From positions 1,448,501 to 1,512,500 of the forward strand of contig OU015651.1 in the NCBI GenBank assembly GCA_907165275.2: a stretch of 64,000 bases of DNA, in the 5' to 3' direction. This DNA is from Zygaena filipendulae. Taxonomy: Eukaryota; Arthropoda; Insecta; Lepidoptera; Zygaenidae. A program made the translations under genes and the position numbers. The notes below the pieces were generated by a model. The model saw nothing but the letters and a program-made list of their open reading frames with translations. It had not been told where the DNA came from and made no database searches. This document shows positions 1 to 11,095 of the stretch, in pieces. Each line of letters opens with the position of its first letter. Position 1 is the stretch's first letter.

Positions 1-1546
1 ACTCGAAATACTCGAGCGCGTCAGATTAAGATATGGTGGGTTAATTACATGCTGAGAAGTGTGTATATGAATAATCTGACGATTTGAACGTGACGCAAGG
101 GAGTTAGAGGATCACATACTTGCAAAAAAAAAAACGCAGCCTTGAAATTCTCGAGTGCGGTTGATTTATTTTTTATTTTGAAGTAAATAACTCAAGGATA
201 GCGGGAAAAATATAATCTGCCGATTTTTATAAGCCGAAGAAACAAAAATCATATTTAAAGTTTAGAACGAGCAGCTGCAGTGAATCATGTACCTATTCTT
301 ATCTCTGTCTTTCTTTCCCTTTTACTTTTTCTCTATCTCTCACTCTCTCGCACCGTCCTCACACTACTTTCCGTCGCCATAACGTCATCACAGCATATCG
401 CGGTGCTAACCGTGTCGAATTATTACTATATTTTTGGTCGGTTAAAATACATATTAAAATAAGTTAAGGTAAGTATTACATCAAACTATAGGTTAACCTA
501 TAACCTTTCAATTAAATGTAATTTTTAACCGACTTCTAAAAAGTAGCTGTTAAGGTAGTTAGGTGTATTACTCCGCTCCGCGCTACTGTCTCCCTTACAC
601 TTTTTGTCTATCTCTGACTCTCTCGCACCATTCCTACGCTGCTGTCCATCGCTCATGACGCCATTTTACTTCACAGCTCATCAAAAAACAACAAGTTCAT
701 GTAAGACGCTCAGCACAACTAACTTTAAAGCACAAGCTTTAAAGCACAAGCTTTAAAGTTAGTTTCGTGACTAATATTTTGTGAGCTTATACATATTTCA
801 TAGAAATATGAAGTGTGTTTTTTGCGAACAATAAATAGCTCAAAAAGTTATTAAACTTACGTCAGAAATAAAAACAATCTTAAAAATAAATCATAATTTT
901 TGTTTCTAGCAGTCAGATTAATAATATCCCTCAAAATTATTGTAAGATTTTAAGCCAACATAACTTGGACTGCAAGCTGAACCTTCTGTAAAATAATCTG
1001 ACACGCTCAAGTATTTCAAAATTGAGATTTTTTTTTGTATTTTCAAAAATTCGCTACTACCTTGCGTCACCTCTAAATCGGTGGAGCGGTGGAGTTTTTT
1101 TTTTTTTCATTTTCTCCCCTTCCGGATGGCCACCCCCACCACGCAAATCGGCAGATAAATATATTTTCGATATCAGAGACACCTTGGAGTATCTAAACTA
1201 CAATATCTGACGCGCTCGAGTATTTCCATGTTACTATTTTTTTTTACATTTTTGAAAGCTTGTAGAAGCTAAACCCACCGGTGAATGAAAAGACATCATA
1301 TAACCTTATTTTGTTTATACCTCCTAATCTTTAAAACCCAATAGGTCCCAACGATGCTCGAGTTAATCCCGAATTAGCATCGGTATCTCCCGTACTTAAT
1401 TGGATGCATCTGTCCCACTGAATAGGTTTGATACCATACCTACTTGTAAACTGTGACGTGAGATGATTTTTATAATACTTGAAAAAAGTTGGGATATAAA
1501 GTAAAATATATGCTAATCAAACATGAGGTTGTCATCAAGGATTGAC
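1..1546. other. alpha-spectrin intron sequence with a repeat bounded by inverted ends
   Basis: This stretch lies downstream (minus strand) of the second alpha-spectrin exon and is presumably intron. It is AT-rich. The motif GAAATACTCGAGCGCGTCAG at about 5-24 recurs inverted near 1207-1228, with a further degenerate copy near 995-1015. Internally, a pyrimidine-rich segment ending in the TCTCTCGCACC motif occurs twice as a direct repeat (about 295-395 and 576-680). A short hairpin (AACTAACTTTAAAGC arms) sits at about 716-763. I see no coding exon here. Confidence 0.5.
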
Positions 1547-1720
1547 CTGGAGGTTAGTGGGGTCTTTGTAACTCTCATCACTGGCGGCCTGCAACTTCTC
1601 CTGGATCCAGGACTCCAGCTCGTCGGCGTCACGCTTGAAGTACTGGAAGCGGCGCGAGTCCTCCAGTTTTTCGCGTTTGGCGCGAGCCTCTTGTTTAAAG
1701 TCTTCATAGCGGTTCAACAC
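1547..1720 (-). CDS. alpha-Spec: alpha-spectrin coding exon 2
   Basis: 58 codons, phase 0 at both ends. The acceptor reads TTTGTGTAG before GTG TTG AAC, and the donor is CAG then GTCAAT. It encodes helix A/B of the first spectrin repeat, ending in DPTNLQ. In the family the next residues (beyond the left edge) continue the repeat. Confidence 0.93.
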
Positions 1721-4700
1721 CTACACAAATTATATATTTTTCATTTCGGTTACATTGAAACAATGAGCTAAATAATTTAATGGTTCTAAGCAATAGAAAC
1801 TGCAGAGTTATTATTATTATAGCCTTTATTTTACATTCAATTAACATTCAATTTACATGTCATTTCAATAATTAATTATATCATTGTATTCAATCATTAT
1901 TATTAAAATTAAAATTATTAAAATTAAATTCATTATTAAAATTATTATATTTTATGTCCTACTGCTCTTTTATTTTCATGTGTTGCCTCGACGGGCAAAG
2001 GCCTCACCCAGAGCCTCCCATACTCTCCTGTCCTGCGCTGTTCTCCACCAATACCTGTCCATCTTCTGTATTTCGTCTCGCCATCTTACTCTTTGTCCGC
2101 CAGCTTTCCTTTTCCTATCTCTGGGTAACCACTCTGTTGCTATTCTTGTCCACCTATTATCTTTACTCCTGCAAATGTGTCCTGCCCAATTCCATTTTAG
2201 TTTTCTTGCCACTTCTATTACATCACTTACAGCTGTTCTTTCCCTGATTACCTCATTTCTTATTCTGTCTTTCATTGTTATCTTAAGCATTGATCTTTCC
2301 ATCGCTCTCTGACATACCCTTAGCTTCTCCTCTTGTCTTGCTGTTAGTGCCCAAGTTTGTGAACCATAAGTAAGAGTTGGTATTATAGTCGTGTTAAAAA
2401 CTTCAGATTTAATTTTTTGGGATAGATCACTTTTCATAATGTACTCAAGACTCCTGTATTTTTTCCATGCCTTGCAGATTCTTTGATCGATCTCTTTTCC
2501 TTGTTTGTTTTTAAAGGATACCAGTTGCCCTAGATAATTATAGTCTTGTACATACTCAATGTTTTCTCCGTCCAGTTGTATAGTGACTTCTTCCCCATTT
2601 GTCATAACTTTACACTTATTTTTGTTCATTTTTAACCCAGCTGGACCACATGCTCTTTTAAACTCTAACAGCATTTGTTTGAGGTCATCTGCATTTTCTG
2701 CGAAGATAATGATGACATCGTCAGCAAAGCGTAGGTTGTTGAGAAATTTTCCATTCATTTTTATACCTCTGTCAGCCCATGGGAGATTTCGGAACACAGA
2801 CTCAAGGGTGGCATTAAATAGAAGAGGTGAAATAGGATCCCCTTGTTTCACTCCTTTTTGGAGCGGAAAGACAACTCCTTTCTTATCTGTTTTGACGCTC
2901 GCTTTGCTGTCTTGGTACACTTTCTTTAGAATATTAACATACTTTTTGTCTGTCCCTTGTTTTTGCAAAGTATCAAAGAGGAAGTCATGTTTTATGGAGT
3001 CGAACGCCTTGGAAAAGTCAATAAAGGCTAGATATATTATATAATCGTATTCATTGCATTTCTCGATAACTTGGTTGATAGTATGGATATGGTCGATAGT
3101 ACTAAATTGTGATCTAAAGCCAGCTTGCTCTACTGGTTGTTCCTCGTTTAGCATTTTCTGTACTCTCTCACTCAGTATAGTCATGAACATTTTGTACATA
3201 CAGGATGACAGACTAATGGGCCTGTAGTTGTCTAGATCAGTCTTATTTCCTTTTTTGTGAAACAGGGTAATATTTGAGACCAGCCATTGTTTTGGCAGAG
3301 TTTCCTCATTCATTATGTCATTTAAATTTGCTTGCATGAGTTTATACATATTATCACCTGCATATTTTATTATTTCGTTATTTATAGAATCTGGGCCTGT
3401 AGCTTTTTCGGATTTTAGTTTCTGAGCTGCTGATTTGACTTCATCAAGTAGTATATGGTCGCAAGCTGTCTCCAAATTGTCCCGTTGATAAACAGTAGGG
3501 TCATAATTATCGCACCTGTATAGATCTCTATAGAAGCTTGTAGCTGCTTTAACAATACTGTTTCTTCTACAAATTTGTTTTCCTTCATATTGTAGAGTTG
3601 GTATTAGGGCTCTTCCTATAGACATTACCTCATCTGCCTTACTAACGGCACAGTGTTTCACAAGTAAGTTTTCGATGTCGATCATTTTGTTATTTTCTAT
3701 ATCTTGCTTGACTAGTCTATGAAGTCTTCTGTTTATTGCCCTTAACTTATTATTTTCGGCTCTTGTTCTGATGTCTTTTGCTTGTAATTCCTCTTTTGCT
3801 TTGAAGAATCTTAGGGTTTGTTCACTGTACACTTTCGGGGTTGAATCATTTTTATATTTGGTTGCTAGAACTTTTGTGGCTTTTATCAGTATATTTTCTA
3901 TATAATTGTAATTTTCCTGTATGTCGTCATTGTTAGGTTTTTCCATATCATCTAGTTGCTTGTTAATTACCTCTTCAACCGGCATACTTACATGTAATTT
4001 AACATTTTGGTTTAGTGTAAACTTCCTTGTCTTTTTCTTGTTAGTCTGTAAAATCATTTTTATAGGTCTGTGGTCTGAGTTAAAGTTGATTTTCCTAACA
4101 ACGTGTATATTTATTATATCGGTTTTGCTCGGTATTAGAAAGTAATCTATTTCTGTCTTATTGACTTGATTTGGATGTGTCCAAGTCCATCTCTTGCTTT
4201 TTCTGCCTTTGTAGAAAGTATTTCCGACCTTGAAATTCAGTGCTTGTGCCAGGTTGACCAGTCTTTCACCTCGAGAATTTCTATATCCAAAGTTATACGG
4301 ACCGACATAATATTCCTCTCCTGGTTTACATGGGCCAACCTGACTATTAAAGTCACCCATAATGTAGGTCTTTGTGTACGTTTTGGTGGAATTGTATGCT
4401 GTTTCGACATCTAAGTAGAAGTTCTCCATTTCTGAGGTATCTGCATCTGTCGTTGGAGCGTACACTTGAATAAAGGTATATAAGTCTTTATTAATTTTTA
4501 TCTCTAAACTTATCACTCTTTCTGATGTATGTGTTATTTTTGAAATATAATCCTTAATTTCTTTGTTTATTAGGAATCCTAGGCCATGAATACCTTTTTT
4601 TTTTCCAAAGAAATAGAGTAGATTCCCAGATTTAAGCTCAATTAGTCCCTCTCCTTCTCTCCTGATCTCGCTCAGACCAATTATGTGCCATATAAAAGTA

Positions 4701-5143
4701 TCTAGGCTTAGTTCTAATTCCTTTAACCTATAGTCTTCCATCAAAGTTCTCACATTATATGTCCAAATATGTAGTTTAAATTGCTTTAAGCTCTTTTGGT
4801 TCTCTTTTATATTTGTAGCATGTGTGTATAAATTCTTCTCCGAGTAATGGGATTCTCGTGGGTGGTTGCGGTCTAAACACCCCACTGTGACCGGCAGTAC
4901 CTGGGGTTCATATGTTTCATTCTTTTTGCACTCTTTGTCACTCTGTTATAAATAACAGCAAATGTCTTTTTTTATTATCAGATTTATTTTTATCATAGGA
5001 AGCAATTAGATAAAGAAAAGCCTGAAGAATATAGTTTAATTCATAATTCGTAATTCACAGTTTGTTACCTGTTCACGGCGCTCCTGAATATCCTCCGCTG
5101 TTTCAAGGATCTTTACCTCCTTTGGAGGTGGAATCTGCTCCAT
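1547..5143 (-). CDS. alpha-Spec: alpha-spectrin, first two coding exons (gene continues past left edge)
   Basis: Spectrin alpha chain forms antiparallel heterodimers with beta-spectrin in the submembrane actin-linked cytoskeleton. Two exons are visible: 5143-5069 (25 codons, from ATG) and 1720-1547 (58 codons). Both have consensus GT-AG borders, and both junctions are phase 0. Together they encode 83 residues starting MEQIPPPKEVKILETAED, the near-invariant N terminus of alpha-spectrin. The partial first spectrin repeat follows (VLNRYEDFKQEA, then SRRFQYFKRDADELESWI). The family protein is about 2,400 residues, so nearly all of the gene lies to the left. The single visible intron carries an RTE LINE of about 3 kb. 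The identification is by recall of this very conserved N terminus and is firm. Confidence 0.95.
1800..4925 (-). mobile_element. RTE-clade non-LTR retrotransposon inserted in the alpha-spectrin intron
   Basis: The element has one long ORF with an apurinic-type endonuclease followed by reverse transcriptase, which is the RTE/BovB plan. The 3' side (plus-strand left end, about 1805-1960) is an AT-rich tail of ATT/AAATTATT-like simple repeats, typical of RTE elements. The element lies antisense to the window and in the same orientation as the spectrin gene, between its first two coding exons. The exact 5' border is uncertain. Absence of frameshifts suggests a recent insertion. Confidence 0.85.
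1976..4885 (-). CDS. RTE-type endonuclease/reverse transcriptase polyprotein, uninterrupted
   Basis: About 969 residues without a stop. Endonuclease motifs in order: WTYNVRT, GLSEIRRE, MGDFNSQVG, then NSDHRP near residue 270, so the catalytic Asn, Glu, Asp and His are all present. Reverse transcriptase motifs: YRPISLSS, AGFRSQFSTIDH, FIDFSKAFDS, GVKQGDPISP, then LRFADDVIII with the catalytic FADD, then YNYLGQ. The C terminus has the RTE/BovB block KLKWNWAGHICR...RWTRIATEW and a GGQRVRW motif. The displayed start is a GTG. The first in-frame ATG is residue 49, inside the endonuclease domain, and the frame is open upstream to a stop near 4946-4948 without any ATG. The true initiation mode is therefore unclear: 5' truncation, non-AUG start or reinitiation. 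Confidence 0.9.
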   Translation of the reverse strand: MGCLDRNHPRESHYSEKNLYTHATNIKENQKSLKQFKLHIWTYNVRTLMEDYRLKELELSLDTFIWHIIGLSEIRREGEGLIELKSGNLLYFFGKKKGIHGLGFLINKEIKDYISKITHTSERVISLEIKINKDLYTFIQVYAPTTDADTSEMENFYLDVETAYNSTKTYTKTYIMGDFNSQVGPCKPGEEYYVGPYNFGYRNSRGERLVNLAQALNFKVGNTFYKGRKSKRWTWTHPNQVNKTEIDYFLIPSKTDIINIHVVRKINFNSDHRPIKMILQTNKKKTRKFTLNQNVKLHVSMPVEEVINKQLDDMEKPNNDDIQENYNYIENILIKATKVLATKYKNDSTPKVYSEQTLRFFKAKEELQAKDIRTRAENNKLRAINRRLHRLVKQDIENNKMIDIENLLVKHCAVSKADEVMSIGRALIPTLQYEGKQICRRNSIVKAATSFYRDLYRCDNYDPTVYQRDNLETACDHILLDEVKSAAQKLKSEKATGPDSINNEIIKYAGDNMYKLMQANLNDIMNEETLPKQWLVSNITLFHKKGNKTDLDNYRPISLSSCMYKMFMTILSERVQKMLNEEQPVEQAGFRSQFSTIDHIHTINQVIEKCNEYDYIIYLAFIDFSKAFDSIKHDFLFDTLQKQGTDKKYVNILKKVYQDSKASVKTDKKGVVFPLQKGVKQGDPISPLLFNATLESVFRNLPWADRGIKMNGKFLNNLRFADDVIIIFAENADDLKQMLLEFKRACGPAGLKMNKNKCKVMTNGEEVTIQLDGENIEYVQDYNYLGQLVSFKNKQGKEIDQRICKAWKKYRSLEYIMKSDLSQKIKSEVFNTTIIPTLTYGSQTWALTARQEEKLRVCQRAMERSMLKITMKDRIRNEVIRERTAVSDVIEVARKLKWNWAGHICRSKDNRWTRIATEWLPRDRKRKAGGQRVRWRDEIQKMDRYWWRTAQDRRVWEALGEAFARRGNT
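5069..5143 (-). CDS. alpha-Spec: alpha-spectrin coding exon 1 (start codon)
   Basis: ATG at 5143-5141, then 25 codons MEQIPPPKEVKILETAED... ending RREQ, donor CAG then GTAACA at 5068. The start is chosen because the family N terminus begins exactly here. The 5' UTR lies to the right. GC-richer sequence near 6230-6400 may hold an upstream noncoding exon or the promoter, but I cannot place a transcription start. Confidence 0.93.
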
Positions 5144-6884
5144 AATGGATGAGTCTAGTTATCTATGAACAAAGAGTAATAATTTGAAACAATTTCAGGC
5201 AGACTAGTTGATTTTTTGTTTTGTTTATTAAAAAATATTTCTATTTATTTAATTCTATTTGAACTTAAATAAGGAATTACTTTTGAGACAAGTATAATGT
5301 GAGTTAATTTGTTTATTCTTTCAGACCTCAGCTACTTATCAACATCATCATGAATTTTTTTAATACATGATGTTAGGGGCATAGGTTTATTTTTTAAATC
5401 CAGAATTCCTGTGGGAACTCTTTTGTAGATAATTTTCATTAAATTTAATACAAAACAGGTGGAATTACAGAAAACAGATAGTCACAAGTAAAAAATGAGC
5501 AATAGCTATAAAACAACAAGAGGTCTTCATAAATATCAACTTAAATGACCAAAGGAATTTATGCCAAACCATCAATTAAGATACTCCATTGAATAATAGC
5601 CTCTACTAACATATACATAAATGTTAGATTATATCACAGCTGATCAGTATTCTATTACATCACACCACCTTCACGGTGACTCACCTATTATGCTAGCTGC
5701 CTTGAACAGATAATGAGATAATGTTTATATATGAGATGCTAGTGTATTATTAGTAAAAAAAGATTATCCATTAACTAAAAATAAAACTAACAGTAAATTC
5801 CAATAAATTATTACTCGACTTGGCGGGGGCACTGCCGTGCCCCCAGATTTTATTTAAAAGTCAGGCTATCGAGCCTGTATCACATAACTAAAACTAAATC
5901 AATACCTACAAATATATCGGGTGTGGCGTATCTTTAAGTTCTATCTAGGCCACCAGCATATTATCCAATTAGAATCTTACAGTAAAGTTACAAGCTACGA
6001 AATAACTCTAGTCTGACATTCTAAACAAATAATTATAATAAAATCAAAATTTAGTACATAAATTTTTAAGTTACAAATTGTTAATTTGTTACTTCAGACC
6101 GCTCCCCTGTACCTAGTGACTGCTTGACACCAATACGAAAACGCGACTATAGTATAATCAATAACTCATTATCAGCTGCTGGAGTGCAGTAACACTATCT
6201 ATTGAATGAAATTTATAAATCAAAATAGAAAGTAGCTACCTACAGTGTTCCAGATTCCGAGTCCGGCACGCACCACCGACTCCGATGTGCATTCACTGCC
6301 TTAGTACCTAGCATAGAGTAACTTATAGTACCTAGCGGCGTAGCGACCGCCGTTCGAACTTCGCATTCGTACCTACTACTTCCCCCTTCTGGTGACGTAA
6401 TGCTTCAAAATAGGCCTAATAAGGGTAATGGCTGGACGCAAACTATAGTAATTTCCGGGACATATTTAAAATGTTTCGTATATAACTAGACGACTGTAAA
6501 GTATGAAGAAATCGATAGAATCGTCGGTAAAGATAGAAATTTCGAACATCTTGAAAACTCATATCAAAATAGGTACCTACTAGTTGGAATATGGGTGTGT
6601 CTGTGATAAAACTAGTAAATTTACAAAAATAAAGTAATAATTCTAGTATGCAGTTATTGTTATACTTACAGAAAAGTTAAACGCAATCACAAAATTATAC
6701 ACTTTTCTATTAGTTTTCCTTGGCTTCGTAAAGCAAAATTTTTCGTTCATTCGCACTTCGCGTCGTAGTGATTACCTTCTCTCTGCTTCGCGTCACAAAT
6801 TTACTAGACTTTTCGGCGTCACGTACAGAGAGAAGGTAAATGAGAAGCAGTATTACCAACTCTCCAAAACATTTATTCCTAAAG

Positions 6885-7210
6885 CGTCATTTACACTCGC
6901 GTACGAGCAACGAGGCGAACCACGCGGCGAGCCCCGAGCGACTGTTTACATTCGCGCTTCGTCGCTCGCCGCGTGGTTCGCGTCCCCCGGAGCGGCTTTT
7001 TTGTCACGAGTCAAAGGGACGAAAAAGGAGCAAGAGGCGCGGGGCGAGGGACGAGGCGCGAGTGTGAACAGACGCTAGGGGCTCGCCGCGTGGTTCGCCT
7101 CGTCACTCGCACCGCTCGCTTCCGGAGCGGTTTTTTGGTCACGAGTCAAAGGACCTCGCGTCAAAGCGAGCGTGGTGTTTACACTCGCGTTCTCGCTTCA
7201 GTCGGGTTTC
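6885..7210. repeat. GC-rich palindromic repeat cluster (TTTACACTCGCG arms), copy 1
   Basis: A patch of high GC in AT-rich surroundings, built of inverted and direct copies of TTTACACTCGCG, GCGAGCCCC/GGGGCTCGC and CGCCGCGTGGTTCGC modules. CACGAGTCAAAGG occurs twice as a direct repeat. The same arm motif builds the cluster at 8966-9161. The open frames across it are compositional and show no domain. Confidence 0.6.
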
Positions 7211-7393
7211 AACTTTGGGCCGCGATGGTTGTGTGCTTTTAAACTGCATAATTGGATTGGTTGTAACTTGCAACAAGAAACGTTTTGGTTTCTAGAATTA
7301 TTTTAAAAGAAACCGATAATTTGGGATCCCAAACATAGATTCCACAAAAATAACCAAAAAGTAAACGTTATATGGACTAGATTTTATTAAGAA

Positions 7394-7704
7394 ACTAGCT
7401 GTGCCCCGCGGTTTCACCCGCGTGAAAAGTTTTTATGTAACAACTTTTTTTTCTTGACATCCGATTTGAATGAAACAAAGCCTATATGTAGATCCAGGCT
7501 AAGCTTAATCTACCTGCGAAAACCGCATGACAATCCGTTCAGTAGATTCAGAGATTATCGCGAACTGAGAGACAGACAGACAGAAAAGATTTTTAAAAAC
7601 CCCTTTTTTATAGTTGGTTACTCTTCGTTTATCGTCCCCTGTCAATTTTTGTTAAAAATATTCAATGTACAGAATCGCGGATTCTACTCTTTTATTATAT
7701 TAGT
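7394..7704 (+). repeat. Type A lepidopteran dispersed repeat
   Basis: Starts CTAGCTGTGCCCCGCGG, continues GACATCCGATTTGAATGA and a GATTATCGCGAACTGAGAG block, and ends near TACAGAATCGCGGATTCTAC. A second copy follows head to tail at 7705. Other type A copies are at 16397, 19711 and 49509 (inverted). It is probably a short non-autonomous element (SINE-like); class not established. Confidence 0.7.
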
Positions 7705-8050
7705 ACTAGCTGTGCCCCGCGGTTTCACCCGCGCGAAAAGTTTCTTTACAACAACTTCTTTTTATACAACAACTTCTTTTCCCGACATCCGATTTCAATG
7801 AAACAAAGCCTATGTAAGTCCAGGTTAAGCTTAATCCTAAACCGCATGACAATCCGTTCAGTAGATTCGGAGATTATCGTGAACAGACAGAAAGACAGAA
7901 AAGATTTTTAAAAACCCTTTTTTTGTGCTTGGTTACTCTTCCCCCCCCCCGTCCGTCCGCTCCGTTCCGTCCCCTGTCAGTTTTTGTTAAAAATATTCAA
8001 TGTACAGAATCGCGGATTCTTTCTATCTTTTATAGATAGATAGATAGATA
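7705..8050 (+). repeat. Type A lepidopteran dispersed repeat, tandem second copy
   Basis: Same structure as the preceding copy and directly abutting it. It contains a C-rich run (about 7940-7955) and ends in a short GATA microsatellite (about 8031-8050). Confidence 0.7.
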
Positions 8051-8217
8051 TGTAGACCTCCAACCGCACTAAACAATAAACCTTTCGACAGCATCTCCTG
8101 CGCAAAAAACAGTCGATGACACCCGGCGCAGAAGAAGATGATATTGACAATTTTATTTATTTTATTTTTTTAAATTATTTATTTAAAGTTTAATTATTTA
8201 TTTAATTTATTTATTTT

Positions 8218-8760
8218 ACTAGCTATTATATTCTAGCGTGTCCCCGCGGTGTCATCCGCGTTAATTTCAAAGATCCTGCGGGAATTCCGGGATAAAAAGT
8301 ACCCTATCTGTTATTCTGAATTACTTCTACTTGAAGCAAGATCAAAATATTAGCCTATACATGCATTTAATTTTCGACGTTTACAAAATAATGGTTAACG
8401 ACATCTCTTGATTATTTCAGGAATAAATTAAATTTTAACCGTCGAGAACCTGTATCACGCACATGCAGGCACAGGACAGTTCAAATTTCAAAAAACTTTT
8501 GTTAGTAATACATAGATGGCGCAATATTAATACAATAATTATTAACCAAGCTTGGTAAAAAATCCTATAGAGCAGATAGCAGACAGTAGATATATAATAT
8601 GATAATAGGAATAATTATTTTTTGATATTTTTATAGCTGTTTTATTATAAAGTTTCAAATATTGTAAAGTTGAAATCCATTCAGTAGTTTTTGCGTGAAA
8701 ACGTAACAAACATCCATACAATCCATACAAACTTTATAATATAAAGATTTTTAGAATAAT
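8218..8760 (+). repeat. Type B lepidopteran dispersed repeat, degenerate
   Basis: Begins with a diverged head (GTGTCCCCGCGGTGTCATCC), followed by the type B body CGGGAATTCCGGGATAAAAA. A TTTTTGCGTGAAAACGTAAC block follows, and it ends around TATAATATAAAGATT. Several internal segments look inserted or rearranged, so the limits are approximate. Confidence 0.5.
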
Positions 8761-8965
8761 AAGTAAGGATTTCATTTATTAAAATTAATCGAGTAGTAGT
8801 AAAAGCTCAGTAAGCAAAGTCGTCTTGTTGCCGCTAACACTTCGACATCCTCCCTTGTTGCTAGCTCAAAGACAACTGAACTGAACGCACTGCAGGCCGC
8901 AGCTCTTTTGTCTCTTTTCCATCGATCGTGCGGTCGCGGTCGCACGCACGAGCGACGGGACGAGG

Positions 8966-9161
8966 CAGCGTTTACACTCGCACCTCGTACCCCACCACGA
9001 AACGAAGCACAAGACGAGGAACGAGGTGCGAGTGTAAACGCTGATAAAACAGCGTTTACACGCGCGCCTCGTACCTGGCCACAAGACGAACCACGAGGCG
9101 AGGAACGAGGCGCGAGTGTAAATCCCGTATTTTTATACGGGATTTACACTCGCGCCTCGTT
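8966..9161. repeat. Triple palindrome of ACGAGGCGCGAGTGTAAA arms
   Basis: Three inverted repeats in a row. Arms 8966-8988 and 9021-9043 are perfect 23-bp complements. The arm at 9050 pairs imperfectly with sequence from 9105. Arms 9104-9129 and 9136-9161 are perfect 26-bp complements around a 6-nt centre. The arm motif is TTTACACTCGCGCCTCGT throughout. Transcripts would fold into long perfect hairpins. Confidence 0.8.
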
Positions 9162-9586
9162 AAGTCAATAACTCCTAAATCCCATTAAATAAATTAATAT
9201 TACTAAAAAGTTTATAAAAATAAATAACGCCAACATTTTTGCCTTAGTTTTGAAATTATTTGGGCGAAACTATTGGTTTATTTTAAAAAAAACTTGATCA
9301 AAAGCAAAAATGTCTCTAGTTTTTTTTAAGATCAATATTTAATATCAAAAACTCGACATTATTGAAAATTGTTATTTAAAAAATTGTGACATAAATCCTG
9401 GCCCTAATAATAAATAATAATAATAAGTAAAAAAATAAGAAATACAACTTGGAAAAAAAACATAAGAAGCCACAAAACCCTTAAAAGTTGATACCCCTAA
9501 AAAATCCCACCTTATTCATCTACCCCCTAAATTTAGGGGGAAAACCCTGAAGTTGGGAACCGTGGCGTGAAGGTGAGTGGCTGAGG

Positions 9587-9720
9587 CATCGAAATAACAA
9601 ACTGTTATTGTTCTGAGTTTAAGCGGGTACCAGACTGTTGTAAACAAGCCTCTCCGCAAAGTCACCTTGGCGGGAGAGGCTTGTTTACAACAGTCTGGTA
9701 CACGCTTTATTATTTCGATG
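9587..9720. repeat. 134-bp hairpin with perfect 27-bp inner arms
   Basis: Inner arms 9629-9655 and 9673-9699 are perfect reverse complements (ACCAGACTGTTGTAAACAAG begins the left arm) with a 17-nt loop. Outer arms CATCGAAATAA at 9587-9597 and its complement at 9710-9720 close the structure. This fits a small foldback/MITE; no ORF. Confidence 0.75.
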
Positions 9721-10612
9721 GGCTGAGGAGAGTCGTGACCACTAACTGATTTTTTTTAATTAAAGAACAATGGCAAAATTTCTATAGGAGCTGGACTTGA
9801 CTTTTATTTTTCATGTCCCAAAATAAACTATAGTTAGATTGATTTGTTTTTATGTTGTAAATACCATCCCGTTTAAAAATCATATCTAAATAGCCACAAT
9901 TTTTTAAAATAACATCGTAAAATCCACAATACATTTGAGGTTAGAATCAACAACTACATTTTACCCGACCTAAAAGTGTAGTTAGCATAGAAATAATGTA
10001 GTCACAAGTGGTAGTTATCAGTCCGTAAAAAATGCCTAGGTAAAAACGACAAAGGAAATTCAAAATAGAACAACAAGTAAAGCGATTAAAATGCGTGATT
10101 GCCGGGTGTCAGCCTGTCATGTCAATTGCCAATCAAATCAAATAATAATGATTAATGACAATCACTGGCGCGGTTCGATGACCACAGATTTAGTAACTTG
10201 TCAAAGACAAATGACGTTCCGATGTACGCAATTGAACAAAATGCTTATACTTACTATGAACCCAAATAATTTTTTTTTATGACAAGAACGCACACACAGT
10301 TGTTGATTTGATGCCTACATAATTATCTAGTAAAACTATTAAGAAAAACGTGAATAATTATAGTCTTTGAATACTAAGTCATGTCATACGCGAAATGAAT
10401 CGTCAATAGGTGCGTTCTGAAACCACATACATGATGTCGTAGAAGTTACAAAAACAAAAATAAATTAATATCTTTTTTTTGTGGCTACTTATAGAGATAT
10501 TTTTTGTGTTTTTTAAAATCTTAAAAAATAAGGATTTTTTTCATATATATATCATATATGGACACCATTGTTTCGTATCGAGTCCGATCTGGCCATCCTT
10601 CTTTACGCCCAT

Positions 10613-10745
10613 GGGGAAGACAACGGAAGCTAAGTCCATACAGCCAATTCAGTAGTATTTTTCTTCTTCTGAAGTTATTTACATTGAAATGCATTGGTGA
10701 GGTGCATTTCTATGCTTTACCGAAACTTTTGGCAGAAACTTTATA
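10613..10745 (+). repeat. Dispersed repeat copy (pair with 28150-28275)
   Basis: Shares TACAGCCAATTCAGTAGTAT and ACATTGAAATGCATTGGTGA, with small changes, with the Vav intron segment near 28150-28275. Class unknown; no coding potential. Confidence 0.55.
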
Positions 10746-11095
10746 TCATTAATTTATCGTTAGATAATTACTAAGGTCAAATACCAAAAAAAAGTATTTT
10801 TACACTGGATTGGAATGACATGAGAGATTAAGTGAATCAAAGAATAGGTACGGTCAATTACTACGTATACGTAATATGTATAAAAAACTTCATCTGATCT
10901 GAGGACGACTGTTTCGATATTACCAAAAAAATAAATAAATAATAAATCGTAATAGATTCATGGCAACACATCGCTTAGTTTTTCTATTCTGTAAACTCTG
11001 TGGTTTAGTTGTCAAAAAGTATCCGTTCTGACTCGACTCGCTTGTGTTTGTTGTATCAATTTGTGTGTCAATTAATAATTAACCCTTGTTGAACG

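Noticed and set aside
5825..5844. GGGGGCAC hairpin considered as a Helitron 3' end
   Set aside because: The stem is right for a Helitron terminator, but no CTRR terminus at the expected spacing or matching 5' TC end was found.
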